A DNA stretch of 64,000 bases from Sipunculus nudus (taxonomy: Eukaryota > Annelida > Sipuncula > Golfingiida > Sipunculidae), in NCBI GenBank assembly GCA_026874595.1, contig CM049309.1, positions 23,875,033 through 23,939,032 of the forward strand. Reading direction: 5' to 3'. Made by a program: the position numbers and the translations under genes. Below the pieces are notes generated by a model. That model made no database searches, was not told where the DNA came from, and was given only the letters and a program-made list of their open reading frames with translations. Shown piece after piece: positions 11,991-24,958 of the stretch (the first letter of the stretch is position 1; the number at the start of each line of letters is the position of its first letter).

Positions 11991-14900
11991 TTTAGCGTCG
12001 CAAAAACGATTCAGTGATCGATATTGAATTGCCTTGTGATCTGTATTAGGACATTTATCTATGAGGATAAGAAATAGTTAGTATATTCTAATGAATGCAA
12101 ACCATGTTTCATTCTTACTTTTTTTTTAATTCCAAGTGAGAAAATGGATATCAACAGATATCTTTATATATCCCAAAGGTTGAAGACTAGAATATAATGC
12201 TTCTGTTAAAAAACATTTGGTAGAGGTACCATTTTCTTTGGAGACACATCTGTACACAGAACCGTTGTTAAACAGGTGTCAGGTGATGGGCAGGTTGGCT
12301 TGAGACAGTGGAGTATGTTTGAACAAGGCTGCTGGTGAGGCCAAAAAAGGTGGAGGATTCAGCGTATCTATTAACGTACAGGTGAAGGTCAGACCTCACA
12401 TGATCTTCATGATCGCCTTTGCTTTGAAGGACAGGCTTTGTCAAACAGGGAAACATTTAGTCTACATTTCAGGCATGTATACTCTATCCTTGTTTTTATA
12501 AACGAAAAGGTGAAAGACCACTGGGGCACAAGGCAGGTTACACCTTGATTGCTTCCCCGCCGGTAGGTGTCGGGCCATCATGTTGTCTAGAAACGAATGA
12601 ATCAGATTTTCTTGGGATTGTCTAAAGGGCTTATCCTTTTAGAGTATGCAACAACTTGGTTAGTTGGATGAAGACTGCATACAAGTCCAGCTCTTTCATA
12701 TCAGTAGTGCTCGGCCTTGGCGGAACAATACTCTCTGCAGGTTTTCGCGGATAGTGTGTATACAGGGCGTTTAGAGATTATGAGCCAGCATTTTCCTAGA
12801 AATTCAGGACAGGAAAATGCGTCGCTTATTTCCACATTCAGATTTGGTACCCTTATTTTTGTAAAGGAAGGAAATTAGTGGATTCTTTATTTCTTATTTT
12901 TTTCTTGAGACATGACAGCTTACATTTTGCAGGTTATATTAGAAGTTTCATGCGCTATTGGTCTTAAAATCGATGTTTTGGAGGATGTTTAAGGGATGCC
13001 GTCCCTCAGAGCGGCTTTCACTGAGAAGATCAGGGGAATAGTTTCTTCAGCCTCTTGTATCTTACAGGGGTTAAAGTTTACGATTGTAGATCTGTTGGTA
13101 AACTGACTATTGGCAGACTGTCTATGCCTATGGAAAGGTGTACTGAGGAGGGCACTGAAATGCCTGTCCGCAACCAATTGATTGCGTTCTTCTCTTTCAT
13201 GGTGGTTTTTCCTGATCGGGCCGAAGAGCACTTGACAGTTTTTAATTTCAGCATAGTGATAAGCAGGCCTTCTTCTGCCACCATGCATCCTGTATGCAGA
13301 GGACTGCCGCTTGGGAAGCTACTTAAAGCGATTCTTTTGGGGTGGACGTCATACCATCGACGTGTTGGCATTTTCATTCTTATCGAATCAACCCCCACTT
13401 AGGGCCCAGAGTCGATTTAAGACGTCTGAGGGTGGAAAGTTTGAAAGACAAAAAAAAAATTAAAATTAAATTTGTGTCCGAAATTCAGAAGTCTCATTAT
13501 TGATATAATGTTAGAATCAGAATTCGAATCCTGAGTGACAAATAAGATTAAACCTAAGGTTCTTCTCTCATGTTTCTGGTATATGAAAGATGAAAGAGAA
13601 TTATGGTTTGACTGACATCGTCTACAAAATAGGTATATAATTTTAGCCAATTCCGATGGCAAATTTCAGTTTCCAAACATCAAATTAAGTGTCATTATTT
13701 ACTGTTGGCTTCAGAATAAAGTATTTAAAATTATTAACAAAAACAAGAACAGTTTTCATCCTACATTGTCCTTGTACTACTCTATAAAAGACAACCGTCA
13801 GTTTACAATAACTTATCAATTAACGTTACTGCTCATTTTAACAAAACACATGGAAACACTGTGGTGCCAGGGGGGACATCGCATGTTATATCCCCCCCCC
13901 CCCACTTTTGACTTCACTCATTATATAAATGACATTTATCTATAAATATAGATGCTCTAATCGCAGTCCGTAAGATACATATTATTACAAAAATGGGTCG
14001 AATGTTGCAAATTTTCTTAAATATGAATGAATTGCAGTCGTTCATAAATAAAATACCATAACAACCGTTTCCAAAACATTGAGGTACGCAGCCTTTATAA
14101 ATCAGATTAATAAATTCATACATGTTTTACAGAGAATATTTTTAGGACAAAGGATTTTTCTACTTGTTTGTTCCTGAAGTGACACTATTCCCTGATATTT
14201 TATACCCATTTTGCTTTAATAGTGTTTCAAAATTGAATAAAAAAAATTAGAATGTTCAACATCCCCTACCACCCCAACCCAGTCGGTCAATACACACCGC
14301 GCTTCTCGTAAAATGCTTGGCTTCCCGAGATTTGGGTTCTGAAGCCAACACAGATAAAATTATTTTCATTACACATGATACGGAAAATTGAAAATGGGAG
14401 GATGTTATATCCCGTTAAAAAAGTCCGTGTGTGCGCGGGAGGGTTCGAAAGGAAATTGCGCCCCTGAAAACACTGGTCAACTTTACAATACTTATCGGGT
14501 TAACAATTGTGTCATTAAGGGTCAGTTTCTAATTTTATTTTATCTAATTTTAATAGATGTTCCAACATTCACAATTTAACATTTTTTTTATTTGTATATC
14601 AGTAATTTAGATAGAGTGATAGGTGGGACATGCTTAAAGATATTTGTGAAGAATGTATCCTTGGAGAAAGGTCTCTGATCCCCAATATGTAAATCTTAAA
14701 AAGAATGTTTTTGATTTGATCGGATGGCTAGCCCAGACAGAGAATTGTGATTGGTGTACAGGTTCAGATTTCGCCGCCTATATAAAACAGGAACTTTCTC
14801 AAAACCACCCGGGCAGTTATTTTGTACCTCTGTAATGAACGTACATCAAGAACGCGTCCTCTTACAGTTCTGTTAGTAACTCCTGCCGTATGCCACGACC

Positions 14901-17900
14901 TGCGCAACTTTTTCTTACACAACTGGTCAATCTTGGTTTGGCAAATGAGTAATATTTGCTTGCTAAAAGGCACACCTAATGTGCCAGAAAGAATCTTGCC
15001 ATGATAATTTCCCATGGTTGTTCCTTTTTTACTATCTTTAAAAAATACTTCTTATTTAAATGTCTGTCACAAATCTTCGGCTCAACTTGAAAAAGCGACA
15101 CTTTTTTCAGACCACAATCCTCTCTTATTTCCTTCACCAGAGTGGCATTTACTACATATGCCCCCTCGCCTATTTTAGGTCGTAAAATTTACCCCGCGTC
15201 GACCTAAAAACCAGGAAAGACCTCTGCAAATTAGCAAAGCTGGAAGTTTCTTGTAGATTTCTCATCTTGTTCAGGTTACGTGCCAGTTAACTACCGAGCA
15301 GTTTACATCATTATAAGAATATTAGCTCAGCAAATAGATAAAAAAATCTATAACATTCATTGATTTATCACATTCACGACTCCGGTCTGTCAAATATAGT
15401 GCTTTATAAGCAAATATAATATTACCGCCAAATGATACAGACAAAAAACAACAACATACACGTTTGTCACGCATAACAGCCTCTCGTTGTTGTTAAGAAA
15501 GTTTTTGTGAAGCCTTAAATACATTCAGCTCTACAATATGTCGCAGCAATATACACATCACGCTCACAATGAAATTTAGAAAAAAGTAATACTATGGATA
15601 TAGCAAAGAACTGAGCTCCCGTAGCATAATAATCATGTGACATCGGACGGATAAGATGGTTCAAGTTCATTTGCCAGTCAGTCATATCAGTACGACTAAC
15701 ATATATTAATTAATCCCCTGGCTAGAGATACCAGGCAAAGAATGGGAAATATGAGTATTCACGTTTTTTATACCCTTATCCTCATTTCTGTTACTGCAGT
15801 TTCAATGACGTTACTTAAGTAACTAAAACTGATGGTTTGATGACATTAGCTACGAAAAAGTGACAGATTAAATGTAGTTTGGGTAAAAATGAAAGGTATA
15901 TTTGATTTTTTTTATTAAAAACTAGCGTAATTTAAGTGCTTATTCAGAGGCTGTTTCTCAGGGCATCATCCAAGCACATATTTGTTTATGTTATACTGAG
16001 ACACATTCCGGTATTTCTTAGTGGTGTTTTACAGCATATTTAGCCGAAATATTATAATTCTGTAAGGAGATATGACCGCTTTTGTGCATCTATGTTACCC
16101 CTTCCCTCATCCGAGCATATCGGCACTGCCGGTAAAGATACGGTGTAAACATTCAGTGCAGTTTCTTTTGGGGAGTCCACATTTTGATGTCAGTGCCCAC
16201 TCTTAACATCTAAAGTATATCCATTAATTTATAGAGGTATTTATGGGTAGGTAGTGCCATTTTAATTAATTCAATAGAAAACACAAGGATGTCCAGCCTT
16301 TCCGGTATAGGTGCATTTTCCGGTAATGAACTTCAAGAGGTTAAAACGACAAGTGAACCCACATTTTTATACAGAAAAATGTACGCTCAATGATAATTAG
16401 ACACACACCTAGTGAACCGACATTTTTATTTTAACAAATGTTCACATTTCTGCCTGTGATCACACATATATTTTGTGCAAAATGAACCTACTTTAAGTAT
16501 GACGTCGCGTAACACGAACCTATTTTTACAGCATTTTTTGTTTACTTATAAATTTCTCACTTGTGAATGATAATACTTTAAAAGCTATATTATATATTTA
16601 TATATATTTTATTTCATACGGGAAACTTTTTGATATTTAATAGTTGATTATCATAGGAAAAACCTGCAGAGAGTTGTAATAGAACTCGGGAGTTCAGGGA
16701 TAAATGTTCTATAATCATGAAACAATATTTACACACATTCAAGAGAGTCTGGAGACCTTAAAAATAAAATCAGAGTAGGCCTTATTAACATAACACAATT
16801 ATTCTGGATGAGCATCCATGTGTTTTCAAGAAAAACACAATGATCCTACTACAATAAAGGATTATAAAACCATAAGCCTGCAGTCAGATGTGATGAATGA
16901 TGTGTAGATTTTTCTAAGATTTAATCACCTCTACACATACTCCGGTCTATACGTACAAAACTGAATAATGATAAGTATCTTCCATCAGAGGTTATACTAA
17001 GAGTAACCAACAAACTGATCCAACCATATCAATACCGAGTGTGAAAACTGGGAAAACCAACAGCTGATAGCAAAAATACACAATCAGCAAGGGCCACAAG
17101 CAGCAGTTTGGTATCATTAGGGGAAAACTGATGAAAACATATATGCACATATATACTCAAGAGAAAGTCCTGAGAGCTTTACAGATATAATGATTAAAGA
17201 AAGTAACAATTTGATCAGACCCAAGTAATACAACAGTAATAGGATTGAGGAAAAGGCCAATAACCTGGTGATCAGCAAAATTAACAATAACTCACACTTG
17301 ATCAAGAATTAAGTCTCTTCAGGTGCAGGCCATTTGCAATGTACATGACTTGACATGTACAATGAGGTGCCAAAATCTTAAAACTATCAATTTTAAGTGT
17401 TGTCTGCAACGATTCTGAAGAACTAGTTCATCTTATTGTCCTCACACTTTGCATGATGAGAGGAATAAATCTCGGGAGGATTCACATTCGTTTACTTTAA
17501 TTAAATACTTAAAGATGCCAGTGAATAATGCTTGAATTTACCCCTAAGAACGGACTAAAAACCATCATAAAATTGTCAAAAATAAAGATAACCCCTTAAA
17601 TTTACCAAGTGAAATGCTACTTGGTTCATTTTACACTTACATACAAATTTACTGTCCAGACATTGCTGAGAAAAGTTGTAAGTGTTAACAAACAGACCAC
17701 AAAAACTGAAGCCGCACCATGGCTATAGCTCACAAGTGACAAGAAATGTAGGCTAAAAAATACATCAAATTGGTGCACGGGAACCCAATCTTCCTATTAG
17801 ACTATAAAGGACCGACAGGGAAACTGGCAGTCATACGAACTGATCAGCTTGGAGATTATGTCTACCAGGAGACACGGAAAGGCCAAATTAATGTTGTTTT

Positions 17901-20203
17901 AAGATATTTAAAGGAATTTGTCAGTTTCAGAGTAAGAATTAGACGTGCCAAGCTATTCGTAGTTATTTGTTCCGCTAAGTTTGGTAAAATAAAACGTGAT
18001 TCTATACCTGAATTGACACAGTTATGACAGGACTATATATGCTCTGGCTCATATTAACTGCCTGAACTGGAAGGGCTTATGTAGAACGACGATTGTAAAT
18101 TAACATGATCATGATTTGGTTGACGTTTACTTTTGCTGTAATTTGCCGCTAGATGGCAGAAACTACATGGTGTTAGGTGCTGCCATATAACTCCAGTAAA
18201 AGCATACCGTCTGTGACACAAATGAATTTACTAGGTCCGATTAGGTTGAGTGAGAGCCTCATAGAATAATAAGATATATCCAGGGAAACGCAGTCTATAA
18301 TATTAGATAATAGTGTGTTTATTGTTATCATTAGTTGTGTTGATCAGTAGATCGGTTATGTATGGAGTAACTTACTATAGGCTATGGTTTGTTCAGCCTG
18401 ATTTAATCAGACACAATATGATTAGACCCTATTAATACTGGGTCCGATAGCCATACACTGAGAGTTTCTAGAATATAAAGTATATTTAGGAAACATATGT
18501 AACCGTTTTTATCAATCATAAATGAATGTTGCGGTTAAGAATATAGCTTAAATACAAAAAAGTAGACCTTCCGGTGTCATTTTAAATGAAACAAGAAACA
18601 TTAGCCCCTTAAATACACGACAAGTAACAAATTTTATGACAATATTGACAATATTTCATAACTCATATTAGAATAAAAACGTATAATTTGAAGAGAGTGG
18701 TTCATTCATGGATATATATTCGACGTGTATTGTAATTAAGTGGAGCAGCACTTTTTTCATCGGCTAGCAGGAAAATCATCCACAGTATCGCGCGTGGTAA
18801 TCATTCGCAGTGTACCTAGACACTCAAAATACAATGTATACATTATATTAACAACACGAATATCAGCAGGCGCGGGATATGAATTAACCAACCTGTTAAT
18901 GTGACCGAGCTCATCCCGGGCTATACCACAATAATCAGGATACAACAATAATCAACTGCTTGCACATGTGGTATTGTTATGTGCAGAAACTTTAACAATC
19001 ATAAACATGAAGTGCCCTGCAATAAAGAGCTTTATCCTTTGACGTAGAAATGGCTGCGAAATTCCCATACCAATTACCAATTACCAAGTATACTAAAGTG
19101 TGACAAATTAGACGATTTTCATTCCAAGTTCAAAACAGTCGTTGCCACCCTGGTTGCATGTTACCATGAAAAAAAAAGTAACACTGGCCGGGTCGCCGGA
19201 GGTTTCGACAATGAAAATAAATAAGGAAAGCTAGCTGAAGCGCCAACTGCAGAATGTCATATCAAAAACTTGCTATCACTACGCCATGGAGATTTATTAA
19301 AAAATCTGTAAAAGATAATAGAGGCCCCGTTTACATATCTATGCATATTTAAAGGCATATGTGGGCAATTTTTGTAAATGTTCAAAGCCGCAAAAACACA
19401 AATTTGGCATAATAAGATTCTGCTGAATTTTAAATATGTATGATTAACGACGTATTTGGCATTGCTGGATTTAAACTGAATATTATTATATGTGCTAAAC
19501 CTACACATTTTTTCCACCAAACTGTACTTCTAATTTAACCGTAAAAAATTTAGAATTTCACATATTCGCATTTTTAAATGTGTAGCAATTTCAAAAAGGT
19601 AAGAATAAATATTTGAACAGAATGGTGGTATGATTGGTGTGAAATATCCATTTTAAAATTCAATCAAAATATTGGTCTACTGGGAGTCAGTTTTTTTAAG
19701 TATCACATTTAAAAAGTTTTCATTATCAAATTGTGCTTATTTTTTCCCATTAATGCTGAAGGTAACAAAAACAGTATACAAAAGTTTGTGAATGAATTCA
19801 TTTAATTAAATTCTTCGTAATGACCTGTCGTACCATGGTACCTGCATGGCTATATTTGATACACAGCCGCCTGTGCCTAATTCCGCTAGCTTGCAGGTTT
19901 TATTTAAAGTATCTGCCAAGTTATGATGCTAGATTTTCATATAACTGCTACTCTCTTGCAAGTCAGGAGTTTTAAAGGAATACGGTTTACTGTTTTAACC
20001 TTCCGTAGACAAGACTCGGAACAATATGCATTTCTGCCGAGGTTTTCAAACTCAGTCCGGACGATCATTACAATTAGCTTGTGAGCCACAAAATATCATG
20101 TAATTTTATTTTAAATCGAACAAATAACACAAATATCAAAACATACAAAGAACTATTACAGCATATTCTAATCGAAAAATATTTGAATATATTTTATGAA
20201 AAG
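11991..20203. other. Long intergenic stretch without a supported gene
   Basis: Only short ORFs. The largest pair (12989-13398, both strands) shows no family I recognise. A poly-C run is at about 13891. An ATLFSDHNPLLF peptide in one frame near 15085 is reminiscent of retroelement RNase H or endonuclease but is isolated. Confidence 0.45.
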
Positions 20204-20759
20204 GGAACCTTATAACAACAGATCACGTATTCGTGACGAGCATAAAATTTGTTACAGAGATAAATAAAAAAATAGATCCTGTAACACAAGGGAGCGTAAA
20301 ATGTCTAGGGGAATGAATAAAGAAGTGAGAGTTTTTTTTTTTTTTTTGTTAACAAATAACTTTATTCTTAAAAACAATCCTAACATAACAATACACTAAG
20401 TCAACACAATTACACAGTATAACAACAGTATAACAGTAAATCAATACAATTACACAGATAATATACCTGGATACCACCAATGTCACAGCGACAACAAGTC
20501 CTTTAAACGTATAATCCAGATGAACAGTTCACATAAATCTTCTCAGATAATAATAGTCCAATTCAATCACAAAATAAATTTGTTGTAATCCAAAAGTGAA
20601 GTTCTTGTAATAATCCCGAAAGCAAATTCGAGACAGGCCGCAATAAATCTGCATAGAGTTCTTAGAATCCCTGACACTACTGCAATTATCGGATAGGTGC
20701 AAAACTTCACCCTCTTCCGTGTCAGCTGGAATATTTCTCTCTCCTCTAAAACACAGCCT

Positions 20760-20768
20760 CTATTTATA
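20760..20768 (-). promoter_or_regulatory. TATA box of the LTR-like repeat
   Basis: TATAAATAG on the minus strand is a near-ideal TATA box, placed between the heat-shock-like site and the presumed transcript that ends at the AATAAA at 20361. Confidence 0.55.
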
Positions 20769-20784
20769 ACTTTTCATCTGAAAA

Positions 20785-20797
20785 TTCTAGAAACTTC
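20785..20797 (-). promoter_or_regulatory. Heat-shock-element-like site
   Basis: TTCTAGAAACTTC is three perfectly spaced alternating nGAAn units, the consensus for HSF trimers. It lies 17 bp upstream of the TATAAATAG box on the minus strand. Activity is inferred. Confidence 0.5.
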
Positions 20798-20880
20798 CAT
20801 TTCATTAACAACCCCAAAGAACCCAACAATACATAATACACAGGCCCATGCAAAGAACATTCAAAGAACATTATTTCCTT

Positions 20881-22349
20881 AATTCATGTGAATACGACAA
20901 TATGTATGCGTTGCATGTGTTTTTAATAATAACAAAGTGTCTGCAGGTCTGAAAATACGTGGGTACAAATATTTAAAACATTTAATATTCCTGCAGCTCA
21001 AAAAGAGTGAGTTTTATTTAGTGCTAACCTATACAATAATATTTTATGTAAAATAAAGAACATTTATAAATTATGGCTTCTCATGAAACTTTATTAGCTT
21101 CTTGGTGTATCAGAGATGACAGATGTGTTTTTTTTCCGTTTTTATTTTGCAGTTCTCCAGTAAAGTTTAGCTAGAGAATTAAGACTATAAAAGATGATAT
21201 TATGGGAGCCTTAAATATACAAGCATTTTCAAAATCTTACCAACAACATTAAACAAGAATGAGATACATTATGAACAAGGTATGTAAAAGATGTACTTTG
21301 TATACAGCGCTTAAATTCCCGATGGGGCAGCTAAATGTGTAAATGAGTTTGAACGACGTAAGAATAAGGAAAACAATCAAAACATGCAGTTCATAAATAT
21401 TAGAAAACCATCAATGTGGGGCACTAGGAAGGGAATTCTTGAATCATTTCACATGCAGTGTGATTTTCAGGGAAAGGGAAACTTTCCCTATACCTTTCCT
21501 TATTTAAACATTTTAAATGTTTACAACTAACCCATTATATGGACTCCAAAAGGACAGTTAAGTTGACAGTCAGTCTAGTTGACGTTTTCCTCAACCTCTC
21601 AACACGATTTAGACCGCTTATTTAGGGTTTCTCGGGAGATGCCTGGTTGTCATGTTTGAACTTCCAAAGACTTAACTCTGTTCCACAAACCGTGACCATT
21701 GGTTGTTGCCTTGTTGGAGAATATATTTTAAACTTGACATTTAAATACAGAAGCGAAGTTTCAAGGGACACCTAATATACATACATAAATTGCAACAAGC
21801 CTTGAGGGAACAAAATACCTGCCCATTTAGGACATAAGATGTCAAATTTTTTCAGTAATTGGGGAAAATGTTCACACCATCTCAAATCCATTTATCGCAT
21901 CACAAACCGACATTTGACTTATCCACACCTGTTTATCATATGATGTCATGTAAAAAGTCAAATGAAATAACCGGCTTAAACAAAGATGGTCACTCATGTA
22001 GACAAAGGTTTGATCTGTCAGATCGTGGAAAAGTCCTTAAAGTAGTAAAATGTAGCCTATTTTTTATATATTTTTTCTAATTCTTTAATGAATCAGGGAG
22101 TCTCTTCCCGTTTTGGAGAAGTTGGTAGAATATAGTATATGTTACAAATTATGCCAAGGTAGCTGATGAACAGAAGAAGAATTATAAACAGAAAACAAGT
22201 GACCCATGGGTCATGACACTAAGATGACTAGTCTGACATTATGGCCTATCATTCACATCAGTAATTTTATCATCTGAAAGCCATACTGAGATTAACTTCT
22301 GATGTGATCTTGACTTTTGACCTCTTTACACCAAGGTTCTTCTTAAGTG
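20881..22349. other. Intergenic sequence
   Basis: No gene recognised. AACAAGTGACCCATGGGTCA at about 22196 resembles the head of the pearl-like repeats. Confidence 0.45.
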
Positions 22350-22510
22350 ATGGGTCACACACCAGACATGGGGTAATAAGTAATAGTAATAGTAATAGAC
22401 TATTACAGCTTTTTCCATGTAATAGTAATAGTCTCAAAAATATAAGCTGTAATAGTAATAGAAACAGAAGGCAAAGTAATAGAGTAATACATATTACTTT
22501 CTATTACTTC
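22350..22510 (+). repeat. TAATAG-rich dispersed repeat, plus orientation
   Basis: CACACACCAGACATGGGGT is followed by arrays of GTAATAGTAATAG broken by short unique stretches. An inverted relative lies at 24716-24915. Confidence 0.7.
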
Positions 22511-24715
22511 CTGTGAGCCCCTTGATCATGAAGCATATCAGCAAATAATGCTGAACAGACTCAGTTCTTGTCCAGTAACTGCCCAGGATGTGCCTATTGT
22601 TGAGGCAAGCATGGGCCAGCTGCCACATTGCTGGTGACCACTGGTGCTAATTACATAAGAGTACTGGACAGAGTAGGTCACAGCCAAATAAGTTACCTGG
22701 CACAATCTGACCTTTGATTAGTAAACCATGGATAAACAGAGGCATGTTTGATGTTAAAAGACAGATAAATAGTGTATTATTATTGTGACATGTACAACTT
22801 ATCTCACATCCATCAATCCATATGCATATTCTGAAATGTACCTAGATTTGTTTTCACAAGCCAGTTTGCATTTTAATCATACAGATTGCAATAACACACA
22901 TTCAAGAAAAATATAATATGGAACCAGATACAGTGCAGACCCAAAATGTTCATGATAAGCTTATGGTGTTTTCACTACCCATAACGTACTGAAGCCTACA
23001 ATGCTATAAACTCAGACCAGTACTACAATCACTTGGATAAAGTCATACTGCTGGCACATGTATTATCTAGTTAATTTATATACATATTCTTTTAAAAGTA
23101 TTCTTTAATACTTGTCTGTTATTTCATGGTACCAATTTTGCAGACCTTCATTCAGTATCTAAAATTATGTTAATTTATATTTTGAAAATTAAACTGAACC
23201 ATTTTAATGATATTAATTTATTTGATTATATAATATGAGGATATAAGTAACTGTTTATATTTTATTATTTAATATCTGCAATTTTTATATCAAATAATTA
23301 GATCCTGTTAGGTACAAAATTTAAAGTACAAGATTGTTTAATACAAAATTTATTGTAAAAGTAATTTAAATAATATTTTATTTGTTTTGTAAAATTGATG
23401 TAAGTTTAAATCCCTCTCCATATTCCTAAACTATCCTATGCTTGTTTTGCTGCAATAAAGAAGGGCATGTCTGAAGAATAAAAGCCATGCATGCTACCAT
23501 TATTGTAAAGTTTACCACCTCTCTGTTCACTCTCAAGATATATGTATTGGAATAAAACATGGCATCAGATCCAAATGAACATATACATCCGAGAATATGG
23601 GGCACTTTTGTCTCCAGTTTGGTTCTGTCTGGAATCTTGATATAAACAGTATTTTTATTGGATATATTTATAAGGATTGGGAAAAAGGACACAGCCCTAC
23701 ATAAATTCCTCTCCTGATATATACATAAAGGACTGAATTGTCAGCTTTGATACTAAATAATGATATGCAATAATCATGAATAGTTCCTCTGGAGACAATT
23801 TTTAGTTACACTGAAAATCTTTATTTATTGACTATGAGAACGAAGATTAAATCTAAACGGAAGTATGTACTATTAAATAAATTTATGTGAAATATACAGT
23901 CCAAACGATTATGGAAGTTTGAGTCATTAATAAGATATCCGGAAAATAAGGCGCAATAGTCAGGGAAAGTATTATTTAGTAAAATGGGTTGTTATAAATA
24001 ACGTTATAACTGTGCCTCATATTTCCTGACATTTTACCTCATGACTCAGACGCTACGTCTCTTTCTGTTGGCAAGTCGGAGTTTTGTCAGTAAGATCCGC
24101 ATGCGGCACAAAATTTGCAGGAAATAAATTGTCAGGTGTGCATAAACGTAATTTGATATGCCGTTGTGTAATAAAAATATTCACAAACGTTTCTGTTTCC
24201 TGTTTATTGACGATTTATTTAATATCACTTGAGACATAACGCTTCTTCTATGACTAAAATGGACATCGATGTTGAAGACCGGATAATGTCACATCCCGGT
24301 TATTATCATAATTTATGCATGCACCACCGATATGACAATAAGCGGTCTTGACTGTATATGAAAATAATATAAAATGTACAAGTATGCATATAATTATAAA
24401 TCAATATTTTACATATGCCAGGGCCTTTACAATGGGTTGCTTTTAAATTACATGTATTCAAGAGTTCATACAATTATTTTATAATTTCGACTTGAAACAC
24501 CCCAATAATGATCATTGAGGTTTCAAAATATTAAAAAAAAACAGAATTAAAGAAGCTGAAATAATTAAGATCTCCAGTACCAGGCTTCTTGTAAATGACA
24601 GGCACAGTAAAAGAAAATTGTGTAGGTAACTGGATGATATAGTTGCTTTTAATATTATTTAAACATGTGATTGTAGTGCTAGTTTATAGCACTCATGGCT
24701 GCGCAAGGTCTAGAA
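22511..24715. other. Intergenic sequence
   Basis: AT-rich with only short ORFs. No gene or element recognised. Confidence 0.5.
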
Positions 24716-24915
24716 TCCTCCCATCAGTTTAAGTACTTGTAATAGTAATAGTAATAGTAATAGTAATAGATACCCCAGTAATAGTAATAGTAATAGAAGA
24801 TAAAATGTGGTAATAGTTATAGTAATAGTAATATCAGAAATTGAAAGTAATAGTAATAGTAATAGTAATAGAACCACTGTAATAGACCCCATGTCTGTCA
24901 CACACATGTAATGAC
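24716..24915 (-). repeat. TAATAG-rich dispersed repeat, inverted relative
   Basis: Read on the minus strand it has TGTGACAGACATGGGGT and then CTATTAC arrays, the same junction (CAGACATGGGGT next to the hexamer array) as 22350-22510 but in opposite orientation, about 2.4 kb away. Confidence 0.65.
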
Positions 24916-24958
24916 TGAATACAGTCAAGACTGGTCTATACAGTTGGTGCAAGAGAAA

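Larger units (their letters stand above)
20204..20880 (-). mobile_element. LTR-like repeat with TATA box, heat-shock-like element and poly(A) signal
   Basis: On the minus strand: a three-unit heat shock element pattern TTCnnGAAnnTTC at 20785-20797, a partial one (GAACATTC) at 20855-20862, a TATAAATAG box at 20760-20768, about 395 nt without a long ORF, AATAAA at 20361-20366, a run of A (T on plus) at 20333-20347, then an end TGTTACA at about 20280. This is the U3-R-U5 arrangement of an LTR. The copy at 63710 supports a dispersed element. The outer 5' boundary, a target duplication and any internal coding region were not found. Confidence 0.55.

Noticed and set aside
12989-13398. Overlapping ORFs of 99-115 codons on both strands
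   Set aside because: No recognisable family, no splice-linked neighbours, and comparable openness on both strands.
15080-15130. Peptide ATLFSDHNPLLF as a retroelement RNase H or endonuclease fragment
   Set aside because: Only one short match; neighbouring sequence in all frames does not extend it.
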